Source of the DNA: Dyella halodurans
Lineage (GTDB): Bacteria; Pseudomonadota; Gammaproteobacteria; Xanthomonadales; Rhodanobacteraceae
Length of the DNA stretch: 64,000 bases
Direction: 5' to 3'
NCBI RefSeq assembly: GCF_026283925.1
Contig: NZ_JAPDPF010000013.1
Location: 1 to 64,000, forward strand
Part shown: in pieces, positions 56,406-64,000 of the stretch
Layout of the letters: every line of letters begins with the position of its first letter
Position numbering within the stretch: position 1 is the first letter of the stretch
Translations under genes and position numbers: made by a program
The notes under the pieces: generated by a model
Database searches by the model: none
What the model was told of the DNA's origin: nothing
What the model saw: the letters and a program-made list of their open reading frames with translations, nothing else

Positions 56406-57142
56406 GGCAGGTAACCTTGAAGCTTCGCTTCGATCTGGCGTGGGTTGGCACCTTCGGCAATGGACACCAGGCCCTCGATCAGGATCTCGCGCATCTGTGT
56501 CTGCTTGTGCACCAGGCCCTTCAGGCGCGAGGCAATCGGCAGCATCAACATATTGGCCAGCGCCACGCCGTAGATGGTGGCCACGAAGGCTGCGGCAATG
56601 CCGTGGCCGAGCTTGCTGGGGTCGGCCAGGTTCTGCATCACCGCCATCAAGCCCATCACGGCGCCTATGATGCCCATGGTCGGCGAGTAGATGCCGGCGT
56701 TCTCGTAGACCTTCGCAGCGGCCAGGTCGGCGTGCTCGCGGGCGTCCACTTCCACTTCCAGCACGCCGCGGATGGCATCCGGCTCACTGCCGTCGACCAG
56801 CAGTTGCAGGCCCTTGCGCACGAAGCTGTCGTCCTCCGATTCGATCTGCGGTTCCAGGCCTAGCAGGCCCTGGCGACGCGAGATCTCGCTCCAGCCCACG
56901 ATGCGGCTGATGAGGTCGGACGGCTGATGTTTCGGCGGTTTGTAGACCATCGAGAACATCTTCATCGCCTGCTTCAGCGCCTTGCCCTGGTTCTGCACCA
57001 GCAACGCAGCAATGGTGCCCATGAAGACGATGACGAAGGCAGCCGGGTTCCACAGCGCACCGACGGTGGAGCCCTTGAGGATGGTGCCGACGATGATGAC
57101 CACGAAGGCCAGGATCGTGCCGATGAGACTTACCAGGTCCAT
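56402..57142 (-). CDS. motC: Flagellar motor protein MotC (MotA paralogue)
   Basis: A 246-aa four-helix stator subunit: LVSLIGTILAFVVIIVGTIL and FVIVFMGTIAALLV at the N-terminus, a cytoplasmic loop with the charged segments that contact FliG (RRQGLLGLEPQIE), then YSPTMGIIGAVMGLMAVMQN and GIAAAFVATIYGVALANMLM. It lies 1 bp from cheA and overlaps motD by 4 bp. Confidence 0.95.
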   Translation of the reverse strand: MDLVSLIGTILAFVVIIVGTILKGSTVGALWNPAAFVIVFMGTIAALLVQNQGKALKQAMKMFSMVYKPPKHQPSDLISRIVGWSEISRRQGLLGLEPQIESEDDSFVRKGLQLLVDGSEPDAIRGVLEVEVDAREHADLAAAKVYENAGIYSPTMGIIGAVMGLMAVMQNLADPSKLGHGIAAAFVATIYGVALANMLMLPIASRLKGLVHKQTQMREILIEGLVSIAEGANPRQIEAKLQGYLP

Positions 57143-57143
57143 G

Positions 57144-59129
57144 TCAGGCGGTCACTTGCAGGGAGGGGAGGAGTTGGCCATCGCCACTGGCGAGGCCGGC
57201 GAGATCCATGACCAGGGCGAGGCGACCGTCGCCGGTGACGGTAGCGCCGGCCACGGCAGGCACGCCCGCAAACAACGGGCCGAGCGGTTTCACCATCACG
57301 TCTTCGCGCCCCAGCACTTCGTGCACCAGGCAGCCAAGGCGCAAATGGCCAATATGCAGCACCACTACGTGTCGACCGGATGCGCTTTCGACGCCGACCC
57401 AGCCGGCCAGGTCAGCCAGCGCGAGTGCGCGCCCGCGATGGGCGGCCACGACGCGGCCGTCTAGGCGCTGGTCCTGTCCCGGCGACAGTTCGAAAACTTC
57501 CTCGATATTGCTGAGCGGCAATGCCAGCAGACGCCCACCGACGCGCACCATCAGCACGCGCTGGATCGCCAGGGTCAGCGGCACCGCCAGTTCCAGCGTG
57601 CTGCCGCGACCCAGCTGCGAACGCACCTGCAAGCTGCCGCCGAGTTCGGCCACGCGCGTCTTCACCACGTCCATGCCGACGCCGCGCCCGGAAATGTCGG
57701 ACACGGTGGCCGCCGTGCTGAAGCCGGGACGGAAGATCAATTCGTAGCATTCGTTCTCGCTGAGGCGCGCTGCCTGGGCCTCGTCAATGACGCCCTTCTC
57801 CACCGCCTTGCGGCGAAGGATCTCGGGATTCATGCCGCGGCCGTCGTCGGCCACCGAGATGACGATGCGTTCGCCACGCTGGCTTGCCGAAAGCGTGACA
57901 TGTCCCTTGCGTGGCTTGCCGGCGCGCTCGCGTTCCTCGGGCATCTCGAGCCCGTGGTCGAGCGCATTGCGAATCAGGTGGACCAGCGGATCGGCCAGCG
58001 ATTCGACCAGGCTGCGATCGAGATCGGTGCTTTCGCCTTCCTGGATCAGCTCCACTTCCTTGCCGAGCTGGCGCGCAAGATCGCGCACGATGCGCGGGAA
58101 GCGCTGGAACAAGCGTCCCACCGGCTGCATGCGCATGCCTAGCACGGCGTTTTGCAGCGCATCGGCGACACGATCGAGTTCGCCAGCGGCCACCGCGAGC
58201 GTTTCGTCGCCGGTACGTGCGGCAAGACTGAGCAAGCGGTTGCGCACGAGGACCAGTTCGCCCGCCCGGTGCACGAGGGCATCGAGACGCGCGGTATCCA
58301 CGCGCACCGTGGTCTCCGCCGCCGGCGCGGGGCTGCGCGCAGCGGGGACGGCACTCGGTGCTGCCGCCGGAACGCCAGGCGCTGCCGGGCTGGCCGCGAT
58401 GGCTCCGGGAGCGGAGCCCTTGCCATGCAGGTTGTCCAGCAGCGCTTCGAATTCGTCGTCCGAGATCGCGCCCGAGCCTGTCGTGCTGGAAGGCGCGGCC
58501 GTGGCTACTGGCGTAGCGTTGGGCGCGCCGCCCTTGCCGTGAAGATTGTCCAGCAAGGCTTCGAATTCGTCGTCGCTGATGCTGCCATGGCTTGCAGGCG
58601 CTGGCGCCTCGTCGAGCCCGGGCGCGCCGCCCGAGCCGTACAGGCTGTCCAGCAACGCTTCGAATTCGGAATCGTCGATGGTGCCATCGCTAGGCGGAGC
58701 CGCGATTGGCGCAGCCGCCGGCCTGGGCGCTGCTGGCGGCCTGGCAGCATGGACCGGCATCAGGCGCTTCAACAGGCTCGGCGGCGGCATGGCCGACGCA
58801 GTGCCGCCCGCCAAGGCTGCCAGCATATCGTTGAGCAGATCGAGCGCCTCGAGCAGCGCGTCCATGCGCTCGGCATCGATCAGGACCTGACCGGTGCGTG
58901 CCACATTGAGCAGATCCTCGGCGTGGTGGCACAACTGCACCATCGGTTCGACGGCGAGGAAACCCGCGCCGCCCTTCACCGTATGGAAGGCGCGGAACAC
59001 TGCATTCAACAACTCGGCATCGCGCGGCGCGGCTTCCAGCCCGATCAGCTGTTCGCCCAGGCGCTGCACCAGCTCCCCGGCTTCCACCAGGAAGGTGTCG
59101 CGCAACTCGGTGTCCAGCTCGGGACTCAT
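57144..59129 (-). CDS. cheA: Chemotaxis histidine kinase CheA (flagellar cluster) with a triplicated linker motif
   Basis: A 661-aa CheA. P1 phospho-His is in VFRAFHTVKGGAGFLAVEPM (His49). Between P1 and the dimer domain (about 120-270) lies an Ala/Pro-rich linker with three copies of a 15-residue motif: TIDDSEFEALLDSLYG (from 150), SISDDEFEALLDNLHG (from 183), and AISDDEFEALLDNLHG (from 221). Then come the dimer domain (VRVDTARLDALVHRAGELVL), the ATPase (LVHLIRNALDHGLEMPEERE; VADDGRGMNPEILR; GRGVGMDVVKTRVAELGG) and P5. There is no ordinary P2 domain, so the repeats may replace it. It is adjacent to cheZ and motC. Confidence 0.97.
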   Translation of the reverse strand: MSPELDTELRDTFLVEAGELVQRLGEQLIGLEAAPRDAELLNAVFRAFHTVKGGAGFLAVEPMVQLCHHAEDLLNVARTGQVLIDAERMDALLEALDLLNDMLAALAGGTASAMPPPSLLKRLMPVHAARPPAAPRPAAAPIAAPPSDGTIDDSEFEALLDSLYGSGGAPGLDEAPAPASHGSISDDEFEALLDNLHGKGGAPNATPVATAAPSSTTGSGAISDDEFEALLDNLHGKGSAPGAIAASPAAPGVPAAAPSAVPAARSPAPAAETTVRVDTARLDALVHRAGELVLVRNRLLSLAARTGDETLAVAAGELDRVADALQNAVLGMRMQPVGRLFQRFPRIVRDLARQLGKEVELIQEGESTDLDRSLVESLADPLVHLIRNALDHGLEMPEERERAGKPRKGHVTLSASQRGERIVISVADDGRGMNPEILRRKAVEKGVIDEAQAARLSENECYELIFRPGFSTAATVSDISGRGVGMDVVKTRVAELGGSLQVRSQLGRGSTLELAVPLTLAIQRVLMVRVGGRLLALPLSNIEEVFELSPGQDQRLDGRVVAAHRGRALALADLAGWVGVESASGRHVVVLHIGHLRLGCLVHEVLGREDVMVKPLGPLFAGVPAVAGATVTGDGRLALVMDLAGLASGDGQLLPSLQVTA

Positions 59130-59131
59130 GC

Positions 59132-59773
59132 TCAGAACCCGAACTCGCTCAGCAGACGATCAGCCTCGTCCTGGCTGGTCACCTTGACCGGACCGGCAGC
59201 GACTTCGCCGCCCGCCAGCGCGCCGGTGAGGCTGACCAGTTCCAGCAGCGACGATTCGACGCTGCCAATGAAGTTCACCACCTTCTTGATGCGCTGGCCG
59301 GACAGGTCCTGCCAGGACTGCGCCACCACGAAATCAGCCAGGCCATCGCGGCAAGCGGTGGAGAAACCCCGCGCTTCCAGCGCCAGCACGTGGGCGACAT
59401 CGCTTGGCGGCGTGCCGTCGATCACCGCACTGGCGTTCTCGGCCAGCGACTCGGCCTGCGGGCGCATGCGCTCGGCGAAATCGAGCGTGCGGTGCGCGGC
59501 CTGCGAGCTCATTTCCAGCACGTCCTGCAGATGCTGGCGCGCATCGGCCACGCTACCCGGCACGCCTTCCTGCGCGAGATCGCCACCAAGGCGGCGCACG
59601 GCATCGTGCAGATCGCGGGCGAGCAGGCCCAGGGCACGGAAGACGCGCTGTTCACGCTCACGCACCAGTACGTCCAGCGCCTGTTCAAACGCAGCGCCGT
59701 CGGTGCTGTTGAGCAGGGCGTGCAGTTCCGGCGGCAGCGTTTCGCCAGCCATCAGGGATACCTGTGCGTTCAT
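59132..59773 (-). CDS. cheZ: CheY-P phosphatase CheZ
   Basis: A 213-aa CheZ. A long helical hairpin fills the middle. The active-site helix is [16 protein letters not shown] with the catalytic Gln at residue 160 (compare E. coli QDLTGQ). The protein ends in the CheY-binding tail [13 protein letters not shown], matching the E. coli tail QDQVDDLLDSLGF. The start overlaps cheY by 4 bp, so the pair is coupled. Confidence 0.96.
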   Translation of the reverse strand: MNAQVSLMAGETLPPELHALLNSTDGAAFEQALDVLVREREQRVFRALGLLARDLHDAVRRLGGDLAQEGVPGSVADARQHLQDVLEMSSQAAHRTLDFAERMRPQAESLAENASAVIDGTPPSDVAHVLALEARGFSTACRDGLADFVVAQSWQDLSGQRIKKVVNFIGSVESSLLELVSLTGALAGGEVAAGPVKVTSQDEADRLLSEFGF

Positions 59774-60177
59774 GCGGTGGCTCCGCTGGCGGCAAGCCGC
59801 TCGAAGATCTTGCTGAGTTTTTCCTGCAGCGTGGCCGCGGTGAACGGCTTGACGATGTAGCCGTTCACGCCGGCCTGGGCGGCAGCGATGATCTGGTCGC
59901 GATTGTTTTCCGCCGTGACCATCAGTACCGGCATGCCCTTCAAGGCGGGCTCGGCGCGGATGGCACGCAGCAGGTCGATGCCCGTCATGTTGGGCATGTT
60001 CCAGTCGGTCACCACCATGTCGAAGGAGGTGTTGCGCAACATGGTGAGCGCATTTTCCCCATCGTCGGCTTCCTGGATCAGCGTATTGCTGAAACCCAGT
60101 TCCACCAGCAGGTTGCGCACGATACGCCGCATGGTGGAAAAGTCGTCCACCACCAGGATCTTCATATTCTTGTCCAA
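59770..60177 (-). CDS. cheY: Chemotaxis response regulator CheY (flagellar cluster)
   Basis: A 135-aa receiver that binds the flagellar switch: [36 protein letters not shown] with the phospho-Asp, [20 protein letters not shown] and [18 protein letters not shown] start at TTG 60177 (giving [10 protein letters not shown]), because GGAG lies 10-13 nt upstream; ATG 60165 is the alternative. It is closer to E. coli CheY than the one at 50947, and is encoded with CheZ. Confidence 0.94.
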   Translation of the reverse strand: MDKNMKILVVDDFSTMRRIVRNLLVELGFSNTLIQEADDGENALTMLRNTSFDMVVTDWNMPNMTGIDLLRAIRAEPALKGMPVLMVTAENNRDQIIAAAQAGVNGYIVKPFTAATLQEKLSKIFERLAASGATA

Positions 60178-60242
60178 ACCACTTTCTCCGCTTGCACCGT
60201 GCGGTCCGGTGCGCCTAGCCTCAGGGAATGTCGGGGTACCGC

Positions 60243-60977
60243 CTAACCGTGTTCGCGCCACCCGGTCATGCGCGCTCGCAAGCGCACGATGGCCTGGCCG
60301 TGGATCTGGCAGACCCGCGACTCGGTGACGCCGAGTACTGCGCCGATTTCTTTGAGGTTCAACTCCTCTTCGTAATACAGCGACATCACCAACTGCTCCC
60401 GCTCCGGCAGGCTGCCAATCGCATCGATCAGCGACTGGCGCATGCCATCGTGCTCGACGCTGTCCTGCGGACTCAGGCTGTCCGCATCGGCCACGTCGAA
60501 CGCTGCACCGCCATCACCGTCGTCCGGCACGGAGAGGCTGAGCAACCGTGCACTCGCCGCATCGGCCAGCACCTGGTGGTACTCCTCGGCGCCGATGCCC
60601 AGTCGCCGCATGACCTCGGCGTCCTCGGCATCCGCGCCGGTTTCAATCTCGATCTGGCGCACCACTTCGGCCATCTCGCGCACCTTGCGGTGCACCGACC
60701 GGGGAGTCCAATCGGTACGCCGCAGTTCGTCGAGCATGGCGCCTCGAATGCGGATACCCGCAAACGTCTCGAAGCTGGCGTTGCGCCCGGTGGTGAAATT
60801 TCGCGCAGCCTCCAGCAGCCCGATCATGCCGGCCTGGATCAGGTCGCTGACGTCCACACTTGGCGGCAATCGCCCCATCAGGTGATAGGCGATCCTTCGC
60901 ACCAGTGGCGCGTGCAGGCGAACCAGTTCGTCGGCACTCTGCTTTTGCAGTTGCAGATATTCGGAAGCCACGCTCAT
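60243..60977 (-). CDS. fliA: Flagellar sigma factor FliA (sigma-28)
   Basis: A 244-aa sigma factor for late flagellar genes. Region 2 is [20 protein letters not shown] followed by [16 protein letters not shown] and [20 protein letters not shown]; region 4 is [20 protein letters not shown] and [20 protein letters not shown]. These are typical of FliA. ATG 60977 has GGGGTGG upstream. The close matches to its promoter consensus elsewhere in the window are its expected targets. It is 1 bp from flhG. Confidence 0.97.
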   Translation of the reverse strand: MSVASEYLQLQKQSADELVRLHAPLVRRIAYHLMGRLPPSVDVSDLIQAGMIGLLEAARNFTTGRNASFETFAGIRIRGAMLDELRRTDWTPRSVHRKVREMAEVVRQIEIETGADAEDAEVMRRLGIGAEEYHQVLADAASARLLSLSVPDDGDGGAAFDVADADSLSPQDSVEHDGMRQSLIDAIGSLPEREQLVMSLYYEEELNLKEIGAVLGVTESRVCQIHGQAIVRLRARMTGWREHG

Positions 60978-60978
60978 G

Positions 60979-61920
60979 TCACCACCCCGTCGCTGCTGCG
61001 GCCTGCCTGCTGAAGAAGGCGATACGGTCCAGCCCCAGTCGCTCGGGTTCACCCCATGTATCGACCGCACCTGCCAATTGCTTGAATGCCTGTCCCGACC
61101 GGCTGGAAGGCCACAAGTCGACCACCGAACTCTGCCGGCGGATGGCCTGCTTGAGGCGTTCGTCGTGCGGCACCATGCCCATGAATTCGAGCGCCACATC
61201 GAGGAAGCGATCGGTGACACGCGCCAGTTTCTGGTGCAGCTGGCGGGCTTCGCCGGCATTGCGCACCATGTTCGCCACCATGCGGAAGCGACGCACGCCA
61301 AAGTCGCGGCTGAGCACCTTGAGCATGGCGTAGGCATCGGTGAGCGAGGCCGGCTCATCGCAGACCACCAGCACGACGTCGTCGGCCGCGGCGGCGAACA
61401 TTGCCACGTTGTCGGACAGGCCCGCGGCGGTATCCACCAGCAGGTAGTCCGGCGGTGTCAGCAGATCGTCGAATGCGCGGATCACCGCCGCATGCTCGCC
61501 ATTGCTGAGCTGGGCCAGGCGCCGCGTGCCCGAGCCTGCGGGCACCACCTTGAGTCCGCGTGGCCCGGTGATCAGCAGATCCTCGATGCCGCAACTGCCG
61601 TCGAGCAGGTGACCAATATGACGCGTGGGCGTCAGACCCAGGAGCACATCGACATTCGCAAGTCCCATGTCCGCGTCAAGCAGGATCACTTCATGCCCGG
61701 CCACGGCCAGCGCCATGCCCAGGTTGACCGACACGGTGGTCTTGCCAACACCACCCTTGCCGCCCGCAACCGCGATGGCGCGACAGCGGCGACCGGTGGA
61801 GGGACTCGCCAGGCCGAAGGCCTGGTCGCGCGCGGCAGGTGGCTTGCCCTGTCGCTCGGTCAAGGCGCGCAACATGCTTTCCAGACCGATCGCTTGATTC
61901 ATTGCGAGGATGCTGTTCAT
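60979..61920 (-). CDS. flhG: Flagellar number regulator FlhG (FleN, MinD-like ATPase)
   Basis: A 313-aa MinD/ParA-like ATPase with the deviant Walker A AVAGGKGGVGKTTVSVNLGM (about 49-68), switch I region ILLDADMGLANVDVLLGL, Walker B LLVDTAAGLSDNV and a C-terminal amphipathic stretch. The N-terminal MNQAIGLESMLRA resembles the FlhF-activating DQAxxLR motif. It limits polar flagella to one. ATG 61920 overlaps flhF's stop by 4 bp. Confidence 0.96.
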   Translation of the reverse strand: MNSILAMNQAIGLESMLRALTERQGKPPAARDQAFGLASPSTGRRCRAIAVAGGKGGVGKTTVSVNLGMALAVAGHEVILLDADMGLANVDVLLGLTPTRHIGHLLDGSCGIEDLLITGPRGLKVVPAGSGTRRLAQLSNGEHAAVIRAFDDLLTPPDYLLVDTAAGLSDNVAMFAAAADDVVLVVCDEPASLTDAYAMLKVLSRDFGVRRFRMVANMVRNAGEARQLHQKLARVTDRFLDVALEFMGMVPHDERLKQAIRRQSSVVDLWPSSRSGQAFKQLAGAVDTWGEPERLGLDRIAFFSRQAAAATGW

Positions 61921-63299
61921 GCGCTGGCCACCGCCATGCCGAAGCGTTCCGCCATGACCTCGTCGTCGGAGGCCGCTACACCATTGCCCTTCAGCACCTG
62001 CGCCGCGCGGCACACCAGTACCCGCGCATCGGCGGCGGCAATGTCTTCCGGCACGCGCTGGCCATCGGTGATGTAGTCGATCGGCAGCCGATGGCGGATG
62101 ACCACCGAAAGCGCGCCACCGAGGCTGGGCGCCTCATCGAGCTTGGTCAGGATGCAGGCATGCGGCTTCAGCGGCAGATACGAGCGTACCGCCTCGTCCA
62201 GCGACGGCGCCTGGGCGTTCGCCGCCAGCACCAGGCAGGCGCGCAGGTCGCCGGCATTGCCCAGCACCTCCAGCTGTTGTGCCAGGCGCGGATCGCCACC
62301 GGCGACGCCGGCGGTGTCGACCAGCACGGTGTTGCAGCCGCGCAGCAGATCCAGCACATGGCGCAGGCTGTCCGCATCGTAGGCCGGGTATACGCGCACG
62401 CCGAGCAGGCGGCCGTAGTGCTCGAGCTGCGCGGCCGCACCGATGCGATAGTGATCGGTACTCACCAGGGCCACCTGGGAGGCGCCGTGACGCATCACGG
62501 CGCGCGCGGCCAGCTTGGCGATGGTGGTGGTCTTGCCGACGCCGGTGGGACCGACCAGGGCGGTGACGCCGGTGCGCTCAGACTGCTCGCGCCGGCTGAT
62601 CGACAGGCTGCGGCTCAACATGCCCAGTGGTAGGTAGCGCGCCTGCTCGGCATTGATTGCCGTCGGCAGTTCGTCGGCCAGTTGGCGAGCCACGTCGGGC
62701 TCGATGCCAAGCCGCGTCATTTCGCGCAGCACGCGGGCGCGCATCGGCTGGCGGCGCTCCATGTCGTTCCACACCAGGCTGGACAACTGCGTTTCCAGCA
62801 AATCGCGCAGGCTGCCCAGCTCGGCGCGTACGCGTGCGGTGTCCTGCACGGCGCGTTCGAGCAAGGGGTGGATCGGTGCCGACGCATCGGCGACGGCGGC
62901 CTCCTGCGCGATCGTCGCCGCGGCAGCCGCGGGCAGCGGTGGCGGTTCGACGGCGGGAGCGGGTGCCGCCTGCGTGCGCGCAGGCACGGCGGTCAACACC
63001 GCCGCGTAGTCTCGACGTTGCGCCGTCGCCGGCTTGTCGTCGCGGGCCGTCGTCACCGGCGCGGCCTCGACCTGCGCTGCGGCGGCCATGATGCGCGGCG
63101 TGCGCTCCTCGACATCCAGCGGCGCGCCGTGGCGGGCGGCTTCGCGCACCAGCGCCTCGTCGAAATCGACGGCGGCGATGATCTCAATGCCTTCATCCAT
63201 CCGGCGCGTGGAGAGGATCACCGCATCCGGCCCCTGCTCCTCGCGCACTTCGCGCATGGCCTGTCGCATGTCGGCGGCCACAAAGCGTTTGATCTTCAT
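61917..63299 (-). CDS. flhF: Flagellar placement GTPase FlhF
   Basis: A 460-aa SRP-type GTPase that marks the cell pole for flagellum assembly. The N-terminal basic region is MKIKRFVAADMRQAMREVRE, followed by a long Ala/Pro-rich linker (about 70-140), an N domain, and the G domain with GPTGVGKTTT (250-259), STDHYRIGAAAQLEHYGRLL, VLVDTAGVAGGDPRLAQQLE and LTKLDEAPSLGGALSV. It overlaps flhG. A 142-bp gap separates it from flhA. Confidence 0.97.
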   Translation of the reverse strand: MKIKRFVAADMRQAMREVREEQGPDAVILSTRRMDEGIEIIAAVDFDEALVREAARHGAPLDVEERTPRIMAAAAQVEAAPVTTARDDKPATAQRRDYAAVLTAVPARTQAAPAPAVEPPPLPAAAAATIAQEAAVADASAPIHPLLERAVQDTARVRAELGSLRDLLETQLSSLVWNDMERRQPMRARVLREMTRLGIEPDVARQLADELPTAINAEQARYLPLGMLSRSLSISRREQSERTGVTALVGPTGVGKTTTIAKLAARAVMRHGASQVALVSTDHYRIGAAAQLEHYGRLLGVRVYPAYDADSLRHVLDLLRGCNTVLVDTAGVAGGDPRLAQQLEVLGNAGDLRACLVLAANAQAPSLDEAVRSYLPLKPHACILTKLDEAPSLGGALSVVIRHRLPIDYITDGQRVPEDIAAADARVLVCRAAQVLKGNGVAASDDEVMAERFGMAVASA

Positions 63300-63441
63300 C
63301 GAGTGATACTCCGTGAACAGGCGCGCGCATGGGCGGTGGTGATGTACGTCCCTGAGCCCATCCTGCGAAGCGATTGCTTGCCGAGTGCGCGCCCGCTACC
63401 CATGTGCCTTCCGCTATTGCTCATTGCCCAGAACCTCGTTC

Positions 63442-64000
63442 TTAGCGACCCAATGCCTGGACCAATCGCACTCGGCGGTTGTCCGGCACCTCGTTGTAGG
63501 CCAGTACGTGCAGGTTCTGTGCCACGTGCCGCGTAAAGCGCGCGAGCCATGGACGCAGCTGCGGCGCGACCAGCAACACGGCTGGTTCGCCACTCATTTC
63601 CTGCTTGCGCGAAGCCTCGGCGACGCCTTGCTGCAAGCGGTCTGCGAGGCCCGGCTCCACCGCCGCGCCCGCTACGCCGCCATTGGCGAGCGAACCGAGC
63701 AGGATCTGCTCCAGTTCCGGCGCCAGCGTGATGACCGGGATCTCGGTGCCCAGCCCGGTGATCTCCTGCACGATCTGCCGGCCGAGTGCGACGCGCACGG
63801 CGGCGGTAAGAGTGCCGGGATCCTGACTCTGCCCTGCATGCTCCGCCAAGGATTCGACGATGCTGCGCATATTGCGGATCGGCACGCGCTCGGCCAGCAG
63901 GTTCTGCATGACCTTGACCACCACGCCCAGCGACAGGCGCTTCGGCACCAGGTCTTCCACCAGCTTCGGCGTGGTTTGCGCGAGACGGTCGAGCAACTGC
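63442..64000 (-). CDS. flhA: Flagellar export protein FlhA, C-terminal part (runs off the right edge)
   Basis: The last 186 residues of FlhA, the export-gate protein. LVPKRLSLGVVVKVMQNLLA, ERVPIRNMRSIVESLAEHAG, PAVLLVAPQLRPWLARFTRH and HVLAYNEVPDNRRVRLVQAL match the cytoplasmic ring-forming domain. The membrane part lies beyond the window. Followed on the same strand by flhF, flhG and fliA. Confidence 0.96.
   Translation of the reverse strand, partial: QLLDRLAQTTPKLVEDLVPKRLSLGVVVKVMQNLLAERVPIRNMRSIVESLAEHAGQSQDPGTLTAAVRVALGRQIVQEITGLGTEIPVITLAPELEQILLGSLANGGVAGAAVEPGLADRLQQGVAEASRKQEMSGEPAVLLVAPQLRPWLARFTRHVAQNLHVLAYNEVPDNRRVRLVQALGR

Noticed and set aside
63300-63441. GG-N10-GC pair on the reverse strand, possible sigma-54 promoter before flhF
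   Set aside because: Only the dinucleotides match (GGCAC...TAGC rather than TTGC), as expected by chance at this GC.

Overview
The window is about 64 kb of high-GC gammaproteobacterial chromosome. Gene content and order fit the Xanthomonadales, most likely a Rhodanobacteraceae (Dyella, Rhodanobacter, Frateuria or Luteibacter type). The clues are the tRNA Tyr-Gly-Thr-tuf operon, the lolB-ispE-tRNA-Gln-prs-rplY-pth-ychF block facing hemA-prfA, a large TonB-dependent receptor, and a polar-flagellum locus in the order flhA-flhF-flhG-fliA-cheY-cheZ-cheA-motC-motD. The genus is an inference; no rRNA gene is present. I found no insertion sequence, prophage, CRISPR array or plasmid-type gene, so this looks like core chromosome.

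Region 1 (1-24 kb) is mostly housekeeping. It carries translation genes (tuf, four tRNAs, rplY, pth, ychF, prfA), precursor synthesis (prs, ispE, hemA) and lipoprotein sorting (lolB). It also has a TPR lipoprotein, an O-GlcNAc-transferase-like glycosyltransferase next to a PPK2 kinase, a TlpA/YihY/acylphosphatase cluster, and wrbA. IspE is fused in frame behind a GNAT acetyltransferase domain.

Region 2 (23-38 kb) holds metabolism and transport: an AidB-like acyl-CoA dehydrogenase, a single-domain asparaginase homologue, SufT, the three proton-translocating transhydrogenase genes, cytidine deaminase, a nitroreductase, a flap-type exonuclease, an AraC regulator, two EamA exporters and a Nudix hydrolase. 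An ECF sigma/DUF3619/DUF3106 operon on the opposite strand splits the transhydrogenase genes.

Region 3 (38-64 kb) is motility and chemotaxis. There are two CheA kinases, two CheY proteins, CheZ, CheB, CheR, CheD, two CheW-type proteins, three chemoreceptor-like proteins, two STAS proteins, the MotC/MotD stator, FliA, FlhG, FlhF and part of FlhA. A FliK-like/FlhB-tail pair and a membrane diguanylate cyclase belong with them. Four sites match the sigma-28 (FliA) promoter closely (T[CA]AAG-N14/15-GCCGAT) in front of the diguanylate cyclase, cheW, STAS-cheY-cheA and fliK-like operons. FliA encoded here therefore probably switches on most of this region.

Non-coding structure includes a roughly 0.5-kb dispersed repeat at about 22.55-23.12 kb. 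It returns as a composite inverted repeat between two chemotaxis operons at 46.2-47.1 kb. There are also two short palindromic intergenic repeats and several intrinsic terminators, one of which follows no clear gene.
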